Shown here: positions 42,487-50,848 of the stretch, one piece after another
How the letters are laid out: every line of letters starts with the position of its first letter
Numbering within the stretch: the first letter of the stretch is position 1
NCBI RefSeq assembly: GCF_013149275.1
Contig: NZ_JABGNA010000007.1
Coordinates: 128,448-192,447 of the forward strand
Source: Mucilaginibacter sp. SG564
GTDB lineage: Bacteria > Bacteroidota > Bacteroidia > Sphingobacteriales > Sphingobacteriaceae
Length of the DNA: 64,000 nt
Direction: 5' to 3'
The notes under the pieces: model-generated
What the model was told of the DNA's origin: nothing
The model's input: the letters and a program-made list of their open reading frames with translations, nothing else
Database searches by the model: none
Made by a program: the position numbers and the translations under genes

Positions 42487-42536
42487 CGCCAATCGGTTCA
42501 AAAACCGCCTAATTTTTATTTTTAGGCACATTTTAG

Positions 42537-42544
42537 TAAATTTG
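42537..42544 (+). promoter_or_regulatory. -7 box for lat
   Basis: TAAATTTG matches TAnnTTTG and lies 16 bp before the ATG at 42561; a T-rich stretch stands where the -33 box would be. Confidence 0.5.
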
Positions 42545-42560
42545 TATAAACCAAATTTAT

Positions 42561-43892
42561 ATGTACAACCTACTTGTTTCTCCCGAAAATGTGCAGGCTT
42601 CGCTACAGAAGCATGTGCTTGCCGATGGCTTTGATCTTACGTTTGATATGGAAAAAAGTAAGGGTGTTTATATTTACGACGCTAAATATAACCGGACACT
42701 GCTTGATTTTTTCACCTGCTTCGCTTCCGTTCCTTTAGGCTATAATCACCCTAAAATGATCAACGATGAAGAGTTTAAAAAAAATCTGATGCTCGCAGCG
42801 TTAACCAATCCATCAAACTCAGATATATATACCACGCAATACGCACAGTTTGTTGAAACTTTTTCGCGCGTGGGTATACCTGATTATCTCCCGCATGCAT
42901 TTTTTATTGCCGGGGGCTCATTAGCCATCGAGAACGCGATTAAAGTTGCTATGGACTGGAAAGTACAAAAAAACTTCGCGAGGGGCTATACAAAAGAAAA
43001 AGGGCATAAAGTATTACATTTTGAGCATGCCTTTCATGGCCGCTCGGGTTATACCTTAAGCTTAACCAATACCCAGCCTAACAAAACAAAATGGTTTGCC
43101 AAGTTTGATTGGCCGCGCGTATCGGTACCCAAAATAAACTTCCCATACAGCGATGCCAATCATGACGACCTGGTGCAAAGGGAGCAATTCTCTATTTCGC
43201 AGATCAGAACCGCCTTTGCCGAGAACAAGGACGATATATGCGCCATTATTATTGAACCTATACAATCAGAAGGTGGCGATAACCATGTACGCAAAGAATT
43301 CCTGGAAAAACTGCGTGAGCTGGCTGATGAATACGAAGCCATGCTGATATATGACGAAGTGCAAACAGGTGTTGGCCTCACCGGCAAATTCTGGTGTCAT
43401 GAACATTTCGGCGAAAAGGCACGCCCGGACATTTTAGCCTTTGGCAAAAAGATGCAGGTATGCGGCATACTGGCCAGCAACCGCGTTGATGAAGTGGAGA
43501 ACAATGTTTTCAGGGTATCATCGCGCATTAACTCTACCTGGGGCGGCAGCCTGGTTGATATGGTACGGTCATCAAAGATCATGGAGATCATCGAAGAAGA
43601 TAACCTGTGCAATAACGCAGCCAAAATGGGTGAATATTTACAAGACCGCTTAACCGACATTGCTTCACGCAACCCCATTATCAGTAATGTACGCGGTAAA
43701 GGTTTATTGACTGCATTTGATTTTCCGGGCAAAAATAAGCGTGATACCTTTATACAACAAGGATTACAAAATAATATCATGTACCTGGGTTGTGGCGAAA
43801 AAAGCATACGTTTCAGACCAGCGCTGATCATTGAAAAAGAGCACATTGATCTTGGACTGGACATGCTCGAGAAAATATCGCGCACCCTATAA
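42561..43892 (+). CDS. lat: L-lysine 6-transaminase
   Basis: A 443-residue class III PLP aminotransferase of the lysine epsilon-aminotransferase group, converting lysine and 2-oxoglutarate to allysine and glutamate, the first step of lysine breakdown to 2-aminoadipate. The N-terminus LVSPENVQASLQKHVLADGFDLTFD is typical of the group (start LVSPENVQASLQKH). HAFHGRSGYTLSLTNT, then YDEVQTGVGLTGKFWCHEHF, and the PLP lysine in AFGKKMQVCG are visible. Single gene. No adjacent semialdehyde dehydrogenase. Confidence 0.92.
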   Translation: MYNLLVSPENVQASLQKHVLADGFDLTFDMEKSKGVYIYDAKYNRTLLDFFTCFASVPLGYNHPKMINDEEFKKNLMLAALTNPSNSDIYTTQYAQFVETFSRVGIPDYLPHAFFIAGGSLAIENAIKVAMDWKVQKNFARGYTKEKGHKVLHFEHAFHGRSGYTLSLTNTQPNKTKWFAKFDWPRVSVPKINFPYSDANHDDLVQREQFSISQIRTAFAENKDDICAIIIEPIQSEGGDNHVRKEFLEKLRELADEYEAMLIYDEVQTGVGLTGKFWCHEHFGEKARPDILAFGKKMQVCGILASNRVDEVENNVFRVSSRINSTWGGSLVDMVRSSKIMEIIEEDNLCNNAAKMGEYLQDRLTDIASRNPIISNVRGKGLLTAFDFPGKNKRDTFIQQGLQNNIMYLGCGEKSIRFRPALIIEKEHIDLGLDMLEKISRTL

Positions 43893-44077
43893 TACTACAA
43901 TAATATCGTTACAGGCAAATTAGTTACCCCACAGAATAAGGCTTTTTGTATTTAATATATGGTGAACGATGTGTTTGGAAGGACGAAATGATACTTTTGA
44001 ATGGTAAAAAGGAGGGATATATTAATATATACTATTTTTTAGACAAAATACGCTATATTTTTAATTATTATTTCCGC

Positions 44078-44085
44078 TACTTTTG
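44078..44085 (+). promoter_or_regulatory. -7 box for the 44130 gene
   Basis: TACTTTTG matches TAnnTTTG and lies 44 bp before the ATG at 44130. Confidence 0.45.
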
Positions 44086-44129
44086 TAATATCCCCCTATT
44101 AAAAGACTACAGATCAATTCTTTTACGTC

Positions 44130-44567
44130 ATGAGCAAACACATAGAGAAACTAAAAAAACAACTTGTTGAAGTAGCGGAAGTTGTTAATTCATTCCAATC
44201 AGAATCTGTACAGGTTCGGATTATCGATCGGTTATTAGATGTAATGATTGAATCTGACAGAGTGGATACGGATGGTGCTGAATTGTTCCTTAAAAAAGGA
44301 CGCAGGATACGTTCAGATGATGAAAATTTTGGTATACCGGGCCGTAAAAAGCCAGGAGCTACCAAAATACTCAACCAATTATTGAGTACTGACTTTTTTG
44401 ATATTTCGCGTTCTATATCAGCAATCGCGAGCTATTGTAAAGATCAGTTTGATTCTGATTTCAAAACATCAGAGCTTTCAGGAATCCTGTTAAAACTGGC
44501 CAACGAAAACAAGCTGAGAAGAGAAAGAAGCAACGAAAACAACCGCTTCGAATACATAAAAGCCTAA
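44130..44567 (+). CDS. Small uncharacterised protein, possible winged-helix C-terminus
   Basis: A 145-residue charged soluble protein that I do not recognise. The N-terminal 30 residues are helical and lysine/glutamate-rich (EKLKKQLVEVAEVVNSFQSE). The middle has GRKKPGATKILNQLL. The last 45 residues, with SAIASYCKDQF, FKTSELSGILLKLANENKL then RRERSNENNRFEY, look like a small winged-helix domain with a beta-wing. A DNA- or RNA-binding role is only a guess. It has its own -7 box and a good terminator, so it is an independent unit. Confidence 0.65.
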   Translation: MSKHIEKLKKQLVEVAEVVNSFQSESVQVRIIDRLLDVMIESDRVDTDGAELFLKKGRRIRSDDENFGIPGRKKPGATKILNQLLSTDFFDISRSISAIASYCKDQFDSDFKTSELSGILLKLANENKLRRERSNENNRFEYIKA

Positions 44568-44594
44568 TAATTAAACTACTTACATATTATTATT

Positions 44595-44623
44595 AAGCCG
44601 CAGTGTTATGTAACCTGCGGCTT
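44595..44623. terminator. Terminator between the 44130 gene and bshB1
   Basis: AAGCCGCAG and CTGCGGCTT pair perfectly across 11 nt, with TTATTTATT after the stem on the plus strand. It can serve both convergent genes. Confidence 0.78.
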
Positions 44624-44647
44624 ATTTATTATAGATTAATAAGGATA

Positions 44648-45373
44648 TTATTTTAACGAAAATAAATTATCCACCCCTAAAATTTTTCTACTTGTAAAGC
44701 CTTCGGCGTATTTAACACCAATACTTTTACCAAACTCCATAGCCCGGGCTGCAACAACGTTAATAAATTCAGGTGAAGAGATGTAGGTTTGCGGCTCTGC
44801 CTCCCACTCCGGGTTATGGAACTGCGATCCAAACGCATGAATGCTTTCTATCTTTTTATCCCAATACTCAGTAACATCTATTAAAATATCGGGTTTTATA
44901 TAGTTATCCTGTATAAAATGTAAAACAAGGTCTGGTCTCCAGGCTTCCTGCAAAACATCATCTGCCCCTTGAGTTTCAATTTTTCTTAAACCCGCTAAAA
45001 AAGCAGCTGTTTCTACCAATTGATTAGCGCGCCCGTGATCCGGATGTCTGTCGTGATAAGCATTGGTTATGACAATGGATGGTTGGTATTTACGTATAAC
45101 GGCTATCACTTTCAATTGATACTCCCTGGTATTTTCAAAAAAGCCATCGGGCAGGCTCAGGTTTTCCCTGATGGTTAGTCCTAATATTTTTGCTGAAGCT
45201 GCTGCTTCCTGGTCACGTATCTCGGCAGAGCCGCGTGTACCCAGTTCGCCACGGGTTAAGTCAACAATACCCACTTTTTTACCCAAGGCAATGTGTTTTA
45301 AAATAGTTCCGGAACACCCAAGTTCGGCATCATCGGGATGAACCGATAAAACTAATATATCTAATTTAAGCAT
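44648..45373 (-). CDS. bshB1: Bacillithiol biosynthesis deacetylase BshB1
   Basis: A 241-residue LmbE-like zinc deacetylase that removes acetate from N-acetylglucosaminyl-malate in bacillithiol synthesis. The zinc motif is H12-P-D-D15 in SVHPDDAELG, and HPDHGRAN with the third ligand follows. TRGELGTRG and the C-terminal block GVKYAEGFTSRKILGVDNLF agree with the BshB1 subgroup. Its gene lies 14 bp after the glutathione-peroxidase-type gene and is the last gene of a leftward operon, so thiol synthesis and peroxide removal are likely co-expressed. Confidence 0.93.
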   Translation of the reverse strand: MLKLDILVLSVHPDDAELGCSGTILKHIALGKKVGIVDLTRGELGTRGSAEIRDQEAAASAKILGLTIRENLSLPDGFFENTREYQLKVIAVIRKYQPSIVITNAYHDRHPDHGRANQLVETAAFLAGLRKIETQGADDVLQEAWRPDLVLHFIQDNYIKPDILIDVTEYWDKKIESIHAFGSQFHNPEWEAEPQTYISSPEFINVVAARAMEFGKSIGVKYAEGFTSRKILGVDNLFSLK

Positions 45374-45387
45374 AAATATGTGTTGAA

Positions 45388-45888
45388 TTATATAGAGGCC
45401 TGTAAAAGGCGTTCGATCTTTTTCCTGATCTTTGAAGATGTGGGCTTGGTAAACGGATAATAAAAATCGGTTACATGACCCGCACGGTCGACCAAAAATT
45501 TATGAAAGTTCCACCGTGGAACAGATTTCAGCTTGCCGTTATCTTTTTTATTAGCAAAAAACTGGTATAATGGATGTGCATATGGCCCACGCACCCTGAT
45601 CTTGTCAAACACCGGGTAATTAGCTCCGGCGTCTACACAAAAAAAAGCAATTGCTTCCCCTTCCAGGGGCTCCTGTCTGCCAAAATCATTCGACGGGAAT
45701 GCCAGAATCTCAAAATCTGCGTCCTTAAACTGATCTTTCAGGTTGGCAAGATCTTTAAGCTGAGGGGTAAAACCGCATTGAGAGGCGGTGTTAACTACTA
45801 AAAGAACTTTATTTTTATAGGCCGACAGGCTAATCTCTTCCCCGTTTAATGTTTCCACATTAAACTTGTAGATACTATTGTTATCCAT
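45388..45888 (-). CDS. Glutathione peroxidase-type thiol peroxidase
   Basis: A 166-residue peroxidase of the GPx fold with cysteine instead of selenocysteine: C38 in NTASQCGFTPQL is the peroxidatic residue, with FPSNDFG (64-70) and WNFHKFLVD completing the tetrad. A second cysteine, C84 in AFFCVDAGANYP, is in the place of the resolving cysteine of thioredoxin-dependent GPx enzymes, so thioredoxin or a bacillithiol system is the likely reductant. It lies between DUF4294 (2-bp gap) and bshB1 (14-bp gap) in one operon. Confidence 0.92.
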   Translation of the reverse strand: MDNNSIYKFNVETLNGEEISLSAYKNKVLLVVNTASQCGFTPQLKDLANLKDQFKDADFEILAFPSNDFGRQEPLEGEAIAFFCVDAGANYPVFDKIRVRGPYAHPLYQFFANKKDNGKLKSVPRWNFHKFLVDRAGHVTDFYYPFTKPTSSKIRKKIERLLQASI

Positions 45889-45890
45889 TA

Positions 45891-46508
45891 TTAATTGTTA
45901 GTGGAATTATATCCGGCCTGTTTCAATATGGCCTCGATATCTTTCTGCTCCTCAGGGTCGTAGGTTTCTTTGAGGTTATGGCCAAATATACTGGCTACTG
46001 ATTGAAACATAAAGGCTTTAAAACCACCTTTCAGATCCTTCACCATAGCATAACTGGTTAGCCCCGATTCACGGTTGATCAGCTTGATCAAAACCTCACC
46101 CTGACTAATTGTCAGATTTTTTATTTCCTTGTTAAACAATGTTTTTATTTCGGTTTCACAGGTTGATACTAATTCCTTTTGTTTGTGCTTATCACCTGTG
46201 AGTGCCAGATCGCGTTGCAACTGGCGGTAGCGCTGCCCCGCAAAACGCGCGTAAGGCAACACTTTGAACACATTATACCTTAACCGGTTATAAGCCATGC
46301 GGTCGGCTTCACTGGCAAATATACGTGTATCAACAATTTTTACTTCGGGAGTAACTATCCAGGGCACCAGTTCACCGTCAAGATCGGTCATGGCCGTTTT
46401 GATGGTATCATTTTTGCCTAAAGTTACGGGTGCTGGTTTATCTGTCTGAGCTTTTAGCGCGCCCACGATGCCGAAACAAAATAAGAACAGAAAACCAATA
46501 AATTTCAT
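45891..46508 (-). CDS. DUF4294 family exported protein
   Basis: A 205-residue protein with a cleavable signal (FIGFLFLFCFGIVGALKAQ) and a DUF4294 domain: DLDGELVPWIV, the segment ASEADRMAYNRLRYNVFKVLP split as EADRMAYNRLR and YNVFKVLP, YARFAGQRY and the C-terminal GLTSYAMVKDLKGGF. Family members are Bacteroidota-specific periplasmic proteins of unknown function. The open frame extends 36 codons upstream, but that part overlaps the promoter of the divergent rsh gene; MKFIGFLF at 46508 is the natural start. First gene of the operon with gpx and bshB1. Confidence 0.85.
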   Translation of the reverse strand: MKFIGFLFLFCFGIVGALKAQTDKPAPVTLGKNDTIKTAMTDLDGELVPWIVTPEVKIVDTRIFASEADRMAYNRLRYNVFKVLPYARFAGQRYRQLQRDLALTGDKHKQKELVSTCETEIKTLFNKEIKNLTISQGEVLIKLINRESGLTSYAMVKDLKGGFKAFMFQSVASIFGHNLKETYDPEEQKDIEAILKQAGYNSTNN

Positions 46509-46616
46509 AATTTTACTTAATACAAAATTAAAGCAATTTTTTGTGGTATTCCCATATAATGTGTAATAATAATTTATAATTACAAGTTTATCAAGTAATA
46601 CCATTAATATCAGCAT

Positions 46617-48839
46617 ATGAAAGAGTTAGTGATTGACCTGGAAGCGGAAAAAAATGAGATATTAAAAAGATATCGGGCTTTGCTGCGTGCCTGTAAATCA
46701 ACCCTGCAAAAGGGCGATAAGCGCATGATCCGTAAAGCATTTGATATGGCCCTGGAAAGCCATAAAGACATGCGCCGCAAAAGCGGTGAGCCATATATAT
46801 ACCACCCTATTGCCGTAGCGCAGATAGCGGCCGAAGAAATAGGCCTGGGTACTACCTCAATTGTGTGTGCCCTGCTGCATGACGTGGTTGAAGATACCAA
46901 CATGACGCTGGACGATATTGAGATGGAGTTTGGCAAAAAGGTAGCCAAGATCATTGACGGCCTCACCAAAATATCGGGTGTATTTGATACCAACAGCTCG
47001 TTACAGGCCGAGAATTTCCGCAAGATGCTGCTTACCCTGGCCGATGATGTTCGGGTGATATTGATCAAACTGGCCGATCGCCTGCATAATATGCGCACCA
47101 TGGAGTTTATGCCCCGCGATAAGCAGCTTAAACTATCATCAGAAACCGTTTACCTGTATGCCCCACTGGCACACCGCTTGGGTTTATATACCATAAAATC
47201 CGAACTGGAAGATCTCTCTATGAAATACATGGAGCGGGAAACCTACCAGTTTTTAAAAGTTAAGCTCAACGAGAAAAAGGCCGAACGTGAAAAATTTATC
47301 CGTGATTTTATTGAGCCGGTAAAAAAAGTATTACTAGGTCAAGGCCTGGAGGCGGATATTTTTGGTCGACCAAAATCCATCCACTCCATCTGGAATAAGA
47401 TGAAGAAAAAGTCGATACCTTTTGAAGAGGTTTATGATCTTTTTGCCATCAGGGTTATCCTGGATAGCGCCCCCGAAAATGAAAAGGCCGACTGCTGGAA
47501 GGCCTATTCCATTGTTACCGATCTTTATCGCCCTAATCCCGACAGGCTGCGCGATTGGATATCATCGCCCAAAGCTAATGGTTACGAATCATTACACACC
47601 ACGGTGATGGGCCCTCGCGGGCAGTGGGTTGAAGTGCAGATCCGTACCAAGCGGATGAATGAGATTGCCGAAAAAGGTTTTGCCGCGCACTGGAAATATA
47701 AAGAATCAACTACCGATAGCGGGCTTGATCAATGGGTACAAAAGGTGAGGGATATGCTTAAAAACCCCGACTCCAACGCGCTAGATTTCCTGGATGATTT
47801 TAAAATGAACCTTTTCAGCGATGAGATCTTCATTTTTACCCCCAAAGGCGCCTTGATACAATTACCTTTAAACGCAACCGCACTTGATTTTGCCTTCGAG
47901 ATCCATACCGACGTAGGTGCCAGTTGTATCGGCGCTAAAGTGAACCATAAACTGGTGCCGCTAAGCTATAAACTGCAAAACGGCGACCAGGTGGAGATCA
48001 TTACCTCAAGCAAGCAGACACCTAAGGAAGACTGGCTTAACTTTGTGGTTACCGCTAAGGCTAAAGCCAAAATAAAATCGGCGTTAAAAGAAGAAAAACG
48101 GAAAATCGCCGAAGATGGCAAGGAGATTTTGGAGCGCAAACTAAAATCGCTCAAGATCACCTACAACTCCGAAAACATACATAAGCTGAGTTACTTTTTT
48201 AAACTGCAAACAACCCAGGACCTGTTTTACAATATTGCTAAAGGCATTATTGATATGAAGGACCTGAAAGATTACCAGGCATCAGAAAAAGTAATCGAAA
48301 ACAAACCACAGGATAAAATTGAACAGGAACAGGTACACAGCCTGCTACGCAACATCAAAGCCAAGGATAGCGACATACTGCTTATTGGCGAGGATATGCA
48401 AAAAATTGACTATAAGCTAGCCAATTGCTGCAACCCTATCCCCGGCGATGATGTATTTGGTTTTGTGACCGTAAGTGATGGTATCAAAATCCACCGCACC
48501 AATTGCCCCAATGCCGCCAAACTGATGGCCAATTACGGCTACCGGATAGTGAAGGCCCGCTGGACAAATCAGCAGGAATTGGCATTTTTAACAGGTTTGC
48601 GTATTACCGGTATTGATGATGTGGGTTTGATCAATAAACTCACTACAGTAATATCGCAAGACTTTAAAGTGAATATCCGCTCTATTACGGTTGATAGCGA
48701 TAACGGCATTTTTGAAGGCTCACTTATGGTATACGTAAATGATACCGAGCACTTAGATAACCTGATCAAAAACCTGAAACTGGTTAAGGGTATCACTGCC
48801 GTAAACCGCTTTGATTCGGCCATTGAAAAAGCATCATAA
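46617..48839 (+). CDS. Bifunctional (p)ppGpp synthetase/hydrolase (RelA/SpoT homologue)
   Basis: A 740-residue RSH protein. The HD hydrolase domain (about 45-200) keeps H63, H88-D89 in ALLHDVVED. The synthetase domain (about 240-350) has DLFAIRVILDS and GYESLHTTVMGP. A TGS domain follows near 395-455 (IFIFTPKGALIQLP), then a zinc-finger-like CCNPIPGDDVFGF segment near 605 and a C-terminal ACT domain. Both active sites look intact, so it makes and degrades the alarmone in response to starvation. Divergent from DUF4294; hairpin B6 follows the stop codon. Confidence 0.95.
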   Translation: MKELVIDLEAEKNEILKRYRALLRACKSTLQKGDKRMIRKAFDMALESHKDMRRKSGEPYIYHPIAVAQIAAEEIGLGTTSIVCALLHDVVEDTNMTLDDIEMEFGKKVAKIIDGLTKISGVFDTNSSLQAENFRKMLLTLADDVRVILIKLADRLHNMRTMEFMPRDKQLKLSSETVYLYAPLAHRLGLYTIKSELEDLSMKYMERETYQFLKVKLNEKKAEREKFIRDFIEPVKKVLLGQGLEADIFGRPKSIHSIWNKMKKKSIPFEEVYDLFAIRVILDSAPENEKADCWKAYSIVTDLYRPNPDRLRDWISSPKANGYESLHTTVMGPRGQWVEVQIRTKRMNEIAEKGFAAHWKYKESTTDSGLDQWVQKVRDMLKNPDSNALDFLDDFKMNLFSDEIFIFTPKGALIQLPLNATALDFAFEIHTDVGASCIGAKVNHKLVPLSYKLQNGDQVEIITSSKQTPKEDWLNFVVTAKAKAKIKSALKEEKRKIAEDGKEILERKLKSLKITYNSENIHKLSYFFKLQTTQDLFYNIAKGIIDMKDLKDYQASEKVIENKPQDKIEQEQVHSLLRNIKAKDSDILLIGEDMQKIDYKLANCCNPIPGDDVFGFVTVSDGIKIHRTNCPNAAKLMANYGYRIVKARWTNQQELAFLTGLRITGIDDVGLINKLTTVISQDFKVNIRSITVDSDNGIFEGSLMVYVNDTEHLDNLIKNLKLVKGITAVNRFDSAIEKAS

Positions 48840-48840
48840 A

Positions 48841-48942
48841 AGAGGTAAGAAATAAGAATCAGGAAACAAGAGCTTAATTATCAGCACAGAAACATTTTTC
48901 ACAATTTTTATTCTTGTTTCTTGACTCTTGTCTCTTGATTCC
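48841..48942. repeat. Word-type hairpin, dialect B (copy B6)
   Basis: Left arm GGTAAGAAATAAGAATCAGG then AAACAAGAGC; right arm TATTCTTGTTTCTTGACTCT then TGTCTCTTGATTCC. It fills the gap between the RSH gene and fur, about 50 bp before the fur start. Confidence 0.82.
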
Positions 48943-48991
48943 CTTAATAACTTGCAAATTATTAATAACTTTGACTCTTTAATAGATAACT

Positions 48992-49459
48992 ATGCCTCAA
49001 CAGGATACAATAGCGCTGGTTAAAAAAATTTTCGAAGCTTATCTTGAAAACAAAAACCTGCGTAAAACGCCCGAGCGTTTTGCTATACTAGAAGAAATTT
49101 ATTCACGTACCGATCACTTTGATGTGGAGTCATTATACATCCACATGAAAAATAAAAAATACCGTGTAAGCCGTGCAACAGTATATAATACACTGGAGCT
49201 TCTGGTATCATGCGACCTGGTGACCAAACACCAGTTTGGTAAAAACATGGCCCAATTTGAAAAATCATACGGCTATAAGCAGCATGATCATATCATTTGT
49301 ATTGACTGCGGCAAGGTGGTTGAATTTTGCGACCCGCGCATACAGCAGATACAAAGCATGATGGGCGACATCCTGAAATTCGATATCAAACACCACTCTC
49401 TTAATCTTTATGGCAATTGCACTAAATTAAGAGACGGTAATTGTGACAGAAAAGCATAA
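48992..49459 (+). CDS. Fur-family transcriptional regulator
   Basis: A 155-residue Fur/PerR-type metalloregulator. The winged helix spans about 20-90 (LRKTPERFAILEEIY, then YRVSRATVYNTLELLVSC). The metal sites are HDHIICIDCGKVVEFCD (residues about 96-112) and the C-terminal HHSLNLYGNCTKLRDGNC, which carry the structural CxxC pair and a second pair. Iron, peroxide or zinc sensing cannot be settled by motifs alone. It stands 43 bp before purA and may share a transcript, although a -7 box lies between them. Confidence 0.92.
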   Translation: MPQQDTIALVKKIFEAYLENKNLRKTPERFAILEEIYSRTDHFDVESLYIHMKNKKYRVSRATVYNTLELLVSCDLVTKHQFGKNMAQFEKSYGYKQHDHIICIDCGKVVEFCDPRIQQIQSMMGDILKFDIKHHSLNLYGNCTKLRDGNCDRKA

Positions 49460-49464
49460 CTTTG
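49457..49464 (+). promoter_or_regulatory. -7 box for purA
   Basis: TAACTTTG matches TAnnTTTG, overlaps the fur stop codon and lies 38 bp before the purA ATG, suggesting an own promoter for purA. Confidence 0.45.
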
Positions 49465-49502
49465 CCCCCCTTAATATCATACTCTGAATTTACATAACAT
49501 AA

Positions 49503-50780
49503 ATGGCTGTTGACGTATTATTAGGCCTCCAATGGGGCGATGAAGGTAAAGGAAAAATTGTTGATGTGCTTAGTGCAGGTTATGACCTGATAGCACGTTT
49601 CCAGGGCGGCCCCAATGCCGGGCATACTTTGGAATTTGACGGTAAAAAATTCGTTTTAAATACCATTCCTTCAGGTATATTTTTTGAGAATACCATGAAC
49701 CTGATAGGTAATGGTGTGGTGATCGACCCGATCACGCTGAAAAAAGAATTAGAAAAACTGAAAGATGCCGGGCATGACCTCTTAGCAAAAAAGAATTTGC
49801 TGATAGCTAAAAAGGCTCACCTTATATTACCAACACACCAGTTGCTTGATGCCGCTAATGAAAAAAAGATGGGTGATGGCAAAATTGGTTCTACCTTAAA
49901 AGGTATTGGCCCTACTTATATGGACAAAACCGGTCGTAACGGTTTGCGTATAGGAGATATCACCCTGCCCGATTTTAAAGAACGTTACCAGAAACTGGTT
50001 GATAAGCATGTATCCATGCTGCAAGCATTATATGGCGAAGTGGCCGATTTTTCGGAACGCGAAGCAGCGTTTTTTGAAGCGCTTGATCTGCTGCGTCAGT
50101 TCCCACTGGTTGATTCTGAGCATCTGGTAAACAACTACATTAAACAAGGTAAAAAAGTACTGGCCGAAGGCGCGCAGGGAGCTATGCTCGATATCGACTT
50201 TGGTTCATATCCTTTTGTTACTTCATCAAATACAACCGCCGCCGGGGCCTGTACAGGTTTAGGTATAGCGCCGCAACAAATTGGCGAGGTAATAGGTATT
50301 TTTAAAGCTTATTGCACCCGTGTTGGTGGTGGCCCTTTCCCTACCGAACTGGAGAATGAAACAGGCGAAGAATTACGCCAGACAGGCCATGAATTTGGCG
50401 CGACCACTGGAAGGCCACGCCGTACCGGATGGATTGATCTGCCGGCTTTAAAATACGCCATCATGCTGAATGGCGTTACCCAACTGGTAATGACCAAAGC
50501 CGATGTATTAAGCGGTTTTGATAAAATATATGCCTGCACCCATTACAACTACCTGGGCGAAAAAATTGACTACATGCCTTACGATATCTGTTCGGTAAGC
50601 CCAGAGCCAATTTTGAAAGAAATTGATGGCTGGAACGAAGACCTGACCGGTATTACCGAACTATCTGAGATTCCTGCCAAACTGCAATCATACATTGATT
50701 ATTTAGAAGCAGAGTTAGGTGTTCCTGTTAAATACCTATCCGTAGGGCCCGACAGGAAACAAACCCTGGTAATGCACTAA
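49503..50780 (+). CDS. purA: Adenylosuccinate synthetase
   Basis: A 425-residue GTP-dependent enzyme that joins IMP and aspartate in AMP synthesis. The N-terminal LLGLQWGDEGKGKIVDVL with the catalytic D and the P-loop is at residues about 5-22, followed by GGPNAGHT; GSTLKGIGPTYMDK near 131, EGAQGAMLDIDFGSYPFVTSS split as EGAQGAMLDID and GSYPFVTSSNT near 222, and TTGRPRRTGWID near 300 are signature blocks. Full length. A terminator hairpin follows 26 bp after the stop. Confidence 0.96.
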   Translation: MAVDVLLGLQWGDEGKGKIVDVLSAGYDLIARFQGGPNAGHTLEFDGKKFVLNTIPSGIFFENTMNLIGNGVVIDPITLKKELEKLKDAGHDLLAKKNLLIAKKAHLILPTHQLLDAANEKKMGDGKIGSTLKGIGPTYMDKTGRNGLRIGDITLPDFKERYQKLVDKHVSMLQALYGEVADFSEREAAFFEALDLLRQFPLVDSEHLVNNYIKQGKKVLAEGAQGAMLDIDFGSYPFVTSSNTTAAGACTGLGIAPQQIGEVIGIFKAYCTRVGGGPFPTELENETGEELRQTGHEFGATTGRPRRTGWIDLPALKYAIMLNGVTQLVMTKADVLSGFDKIYACTHYNYLGEKIDYMPYDICSVSPEPILKEIDGWNEDLTGITELSEIPAKLQSYIDYLEAELGVPVKYLSVGPDRKQTLVMH

Positions 50781-50806
50781 GAATTCATTGCCTTATATTA
50801 TTTATA

Positions 50807-50830
50807 AAAGGCCGCTTTATGCGGTCTTTT
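50807..50830 (+). terminator. purA terminator overlapping the pabB upstream region
   Basis: AAAGGCCGC and GCGGTCTTT pair (one G-U) across TTTAT and run into TTTTTG. The ATG at 50819, the first possible pabB start, lies in the loop and right arm, which argues against its use. Confidence 0.75.
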
Positions 50831-50836
50831 TGTTTT

Positions 50837-50844
50837 TATTTTTG
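50837..50844 (+). promoter_or_regulatory. -7 box abutting the pabB GTG start
   Basis: TATTTTTG is followed after 4 bases by a GTG (50849) in the pabB frame. It lies downstream of the purA terminator, so it would give pabB its own leaderless transcript. Confidence 0.45.
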
Positions 50845-50848
50845 CCTT

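Noticed and set aside
43946..44170. 74-residue plus-strand frame before the 44130 gene
   Set aside because: It overlaps the better-supported gene and its -7 box, is AT-rich and has no recognisable content.
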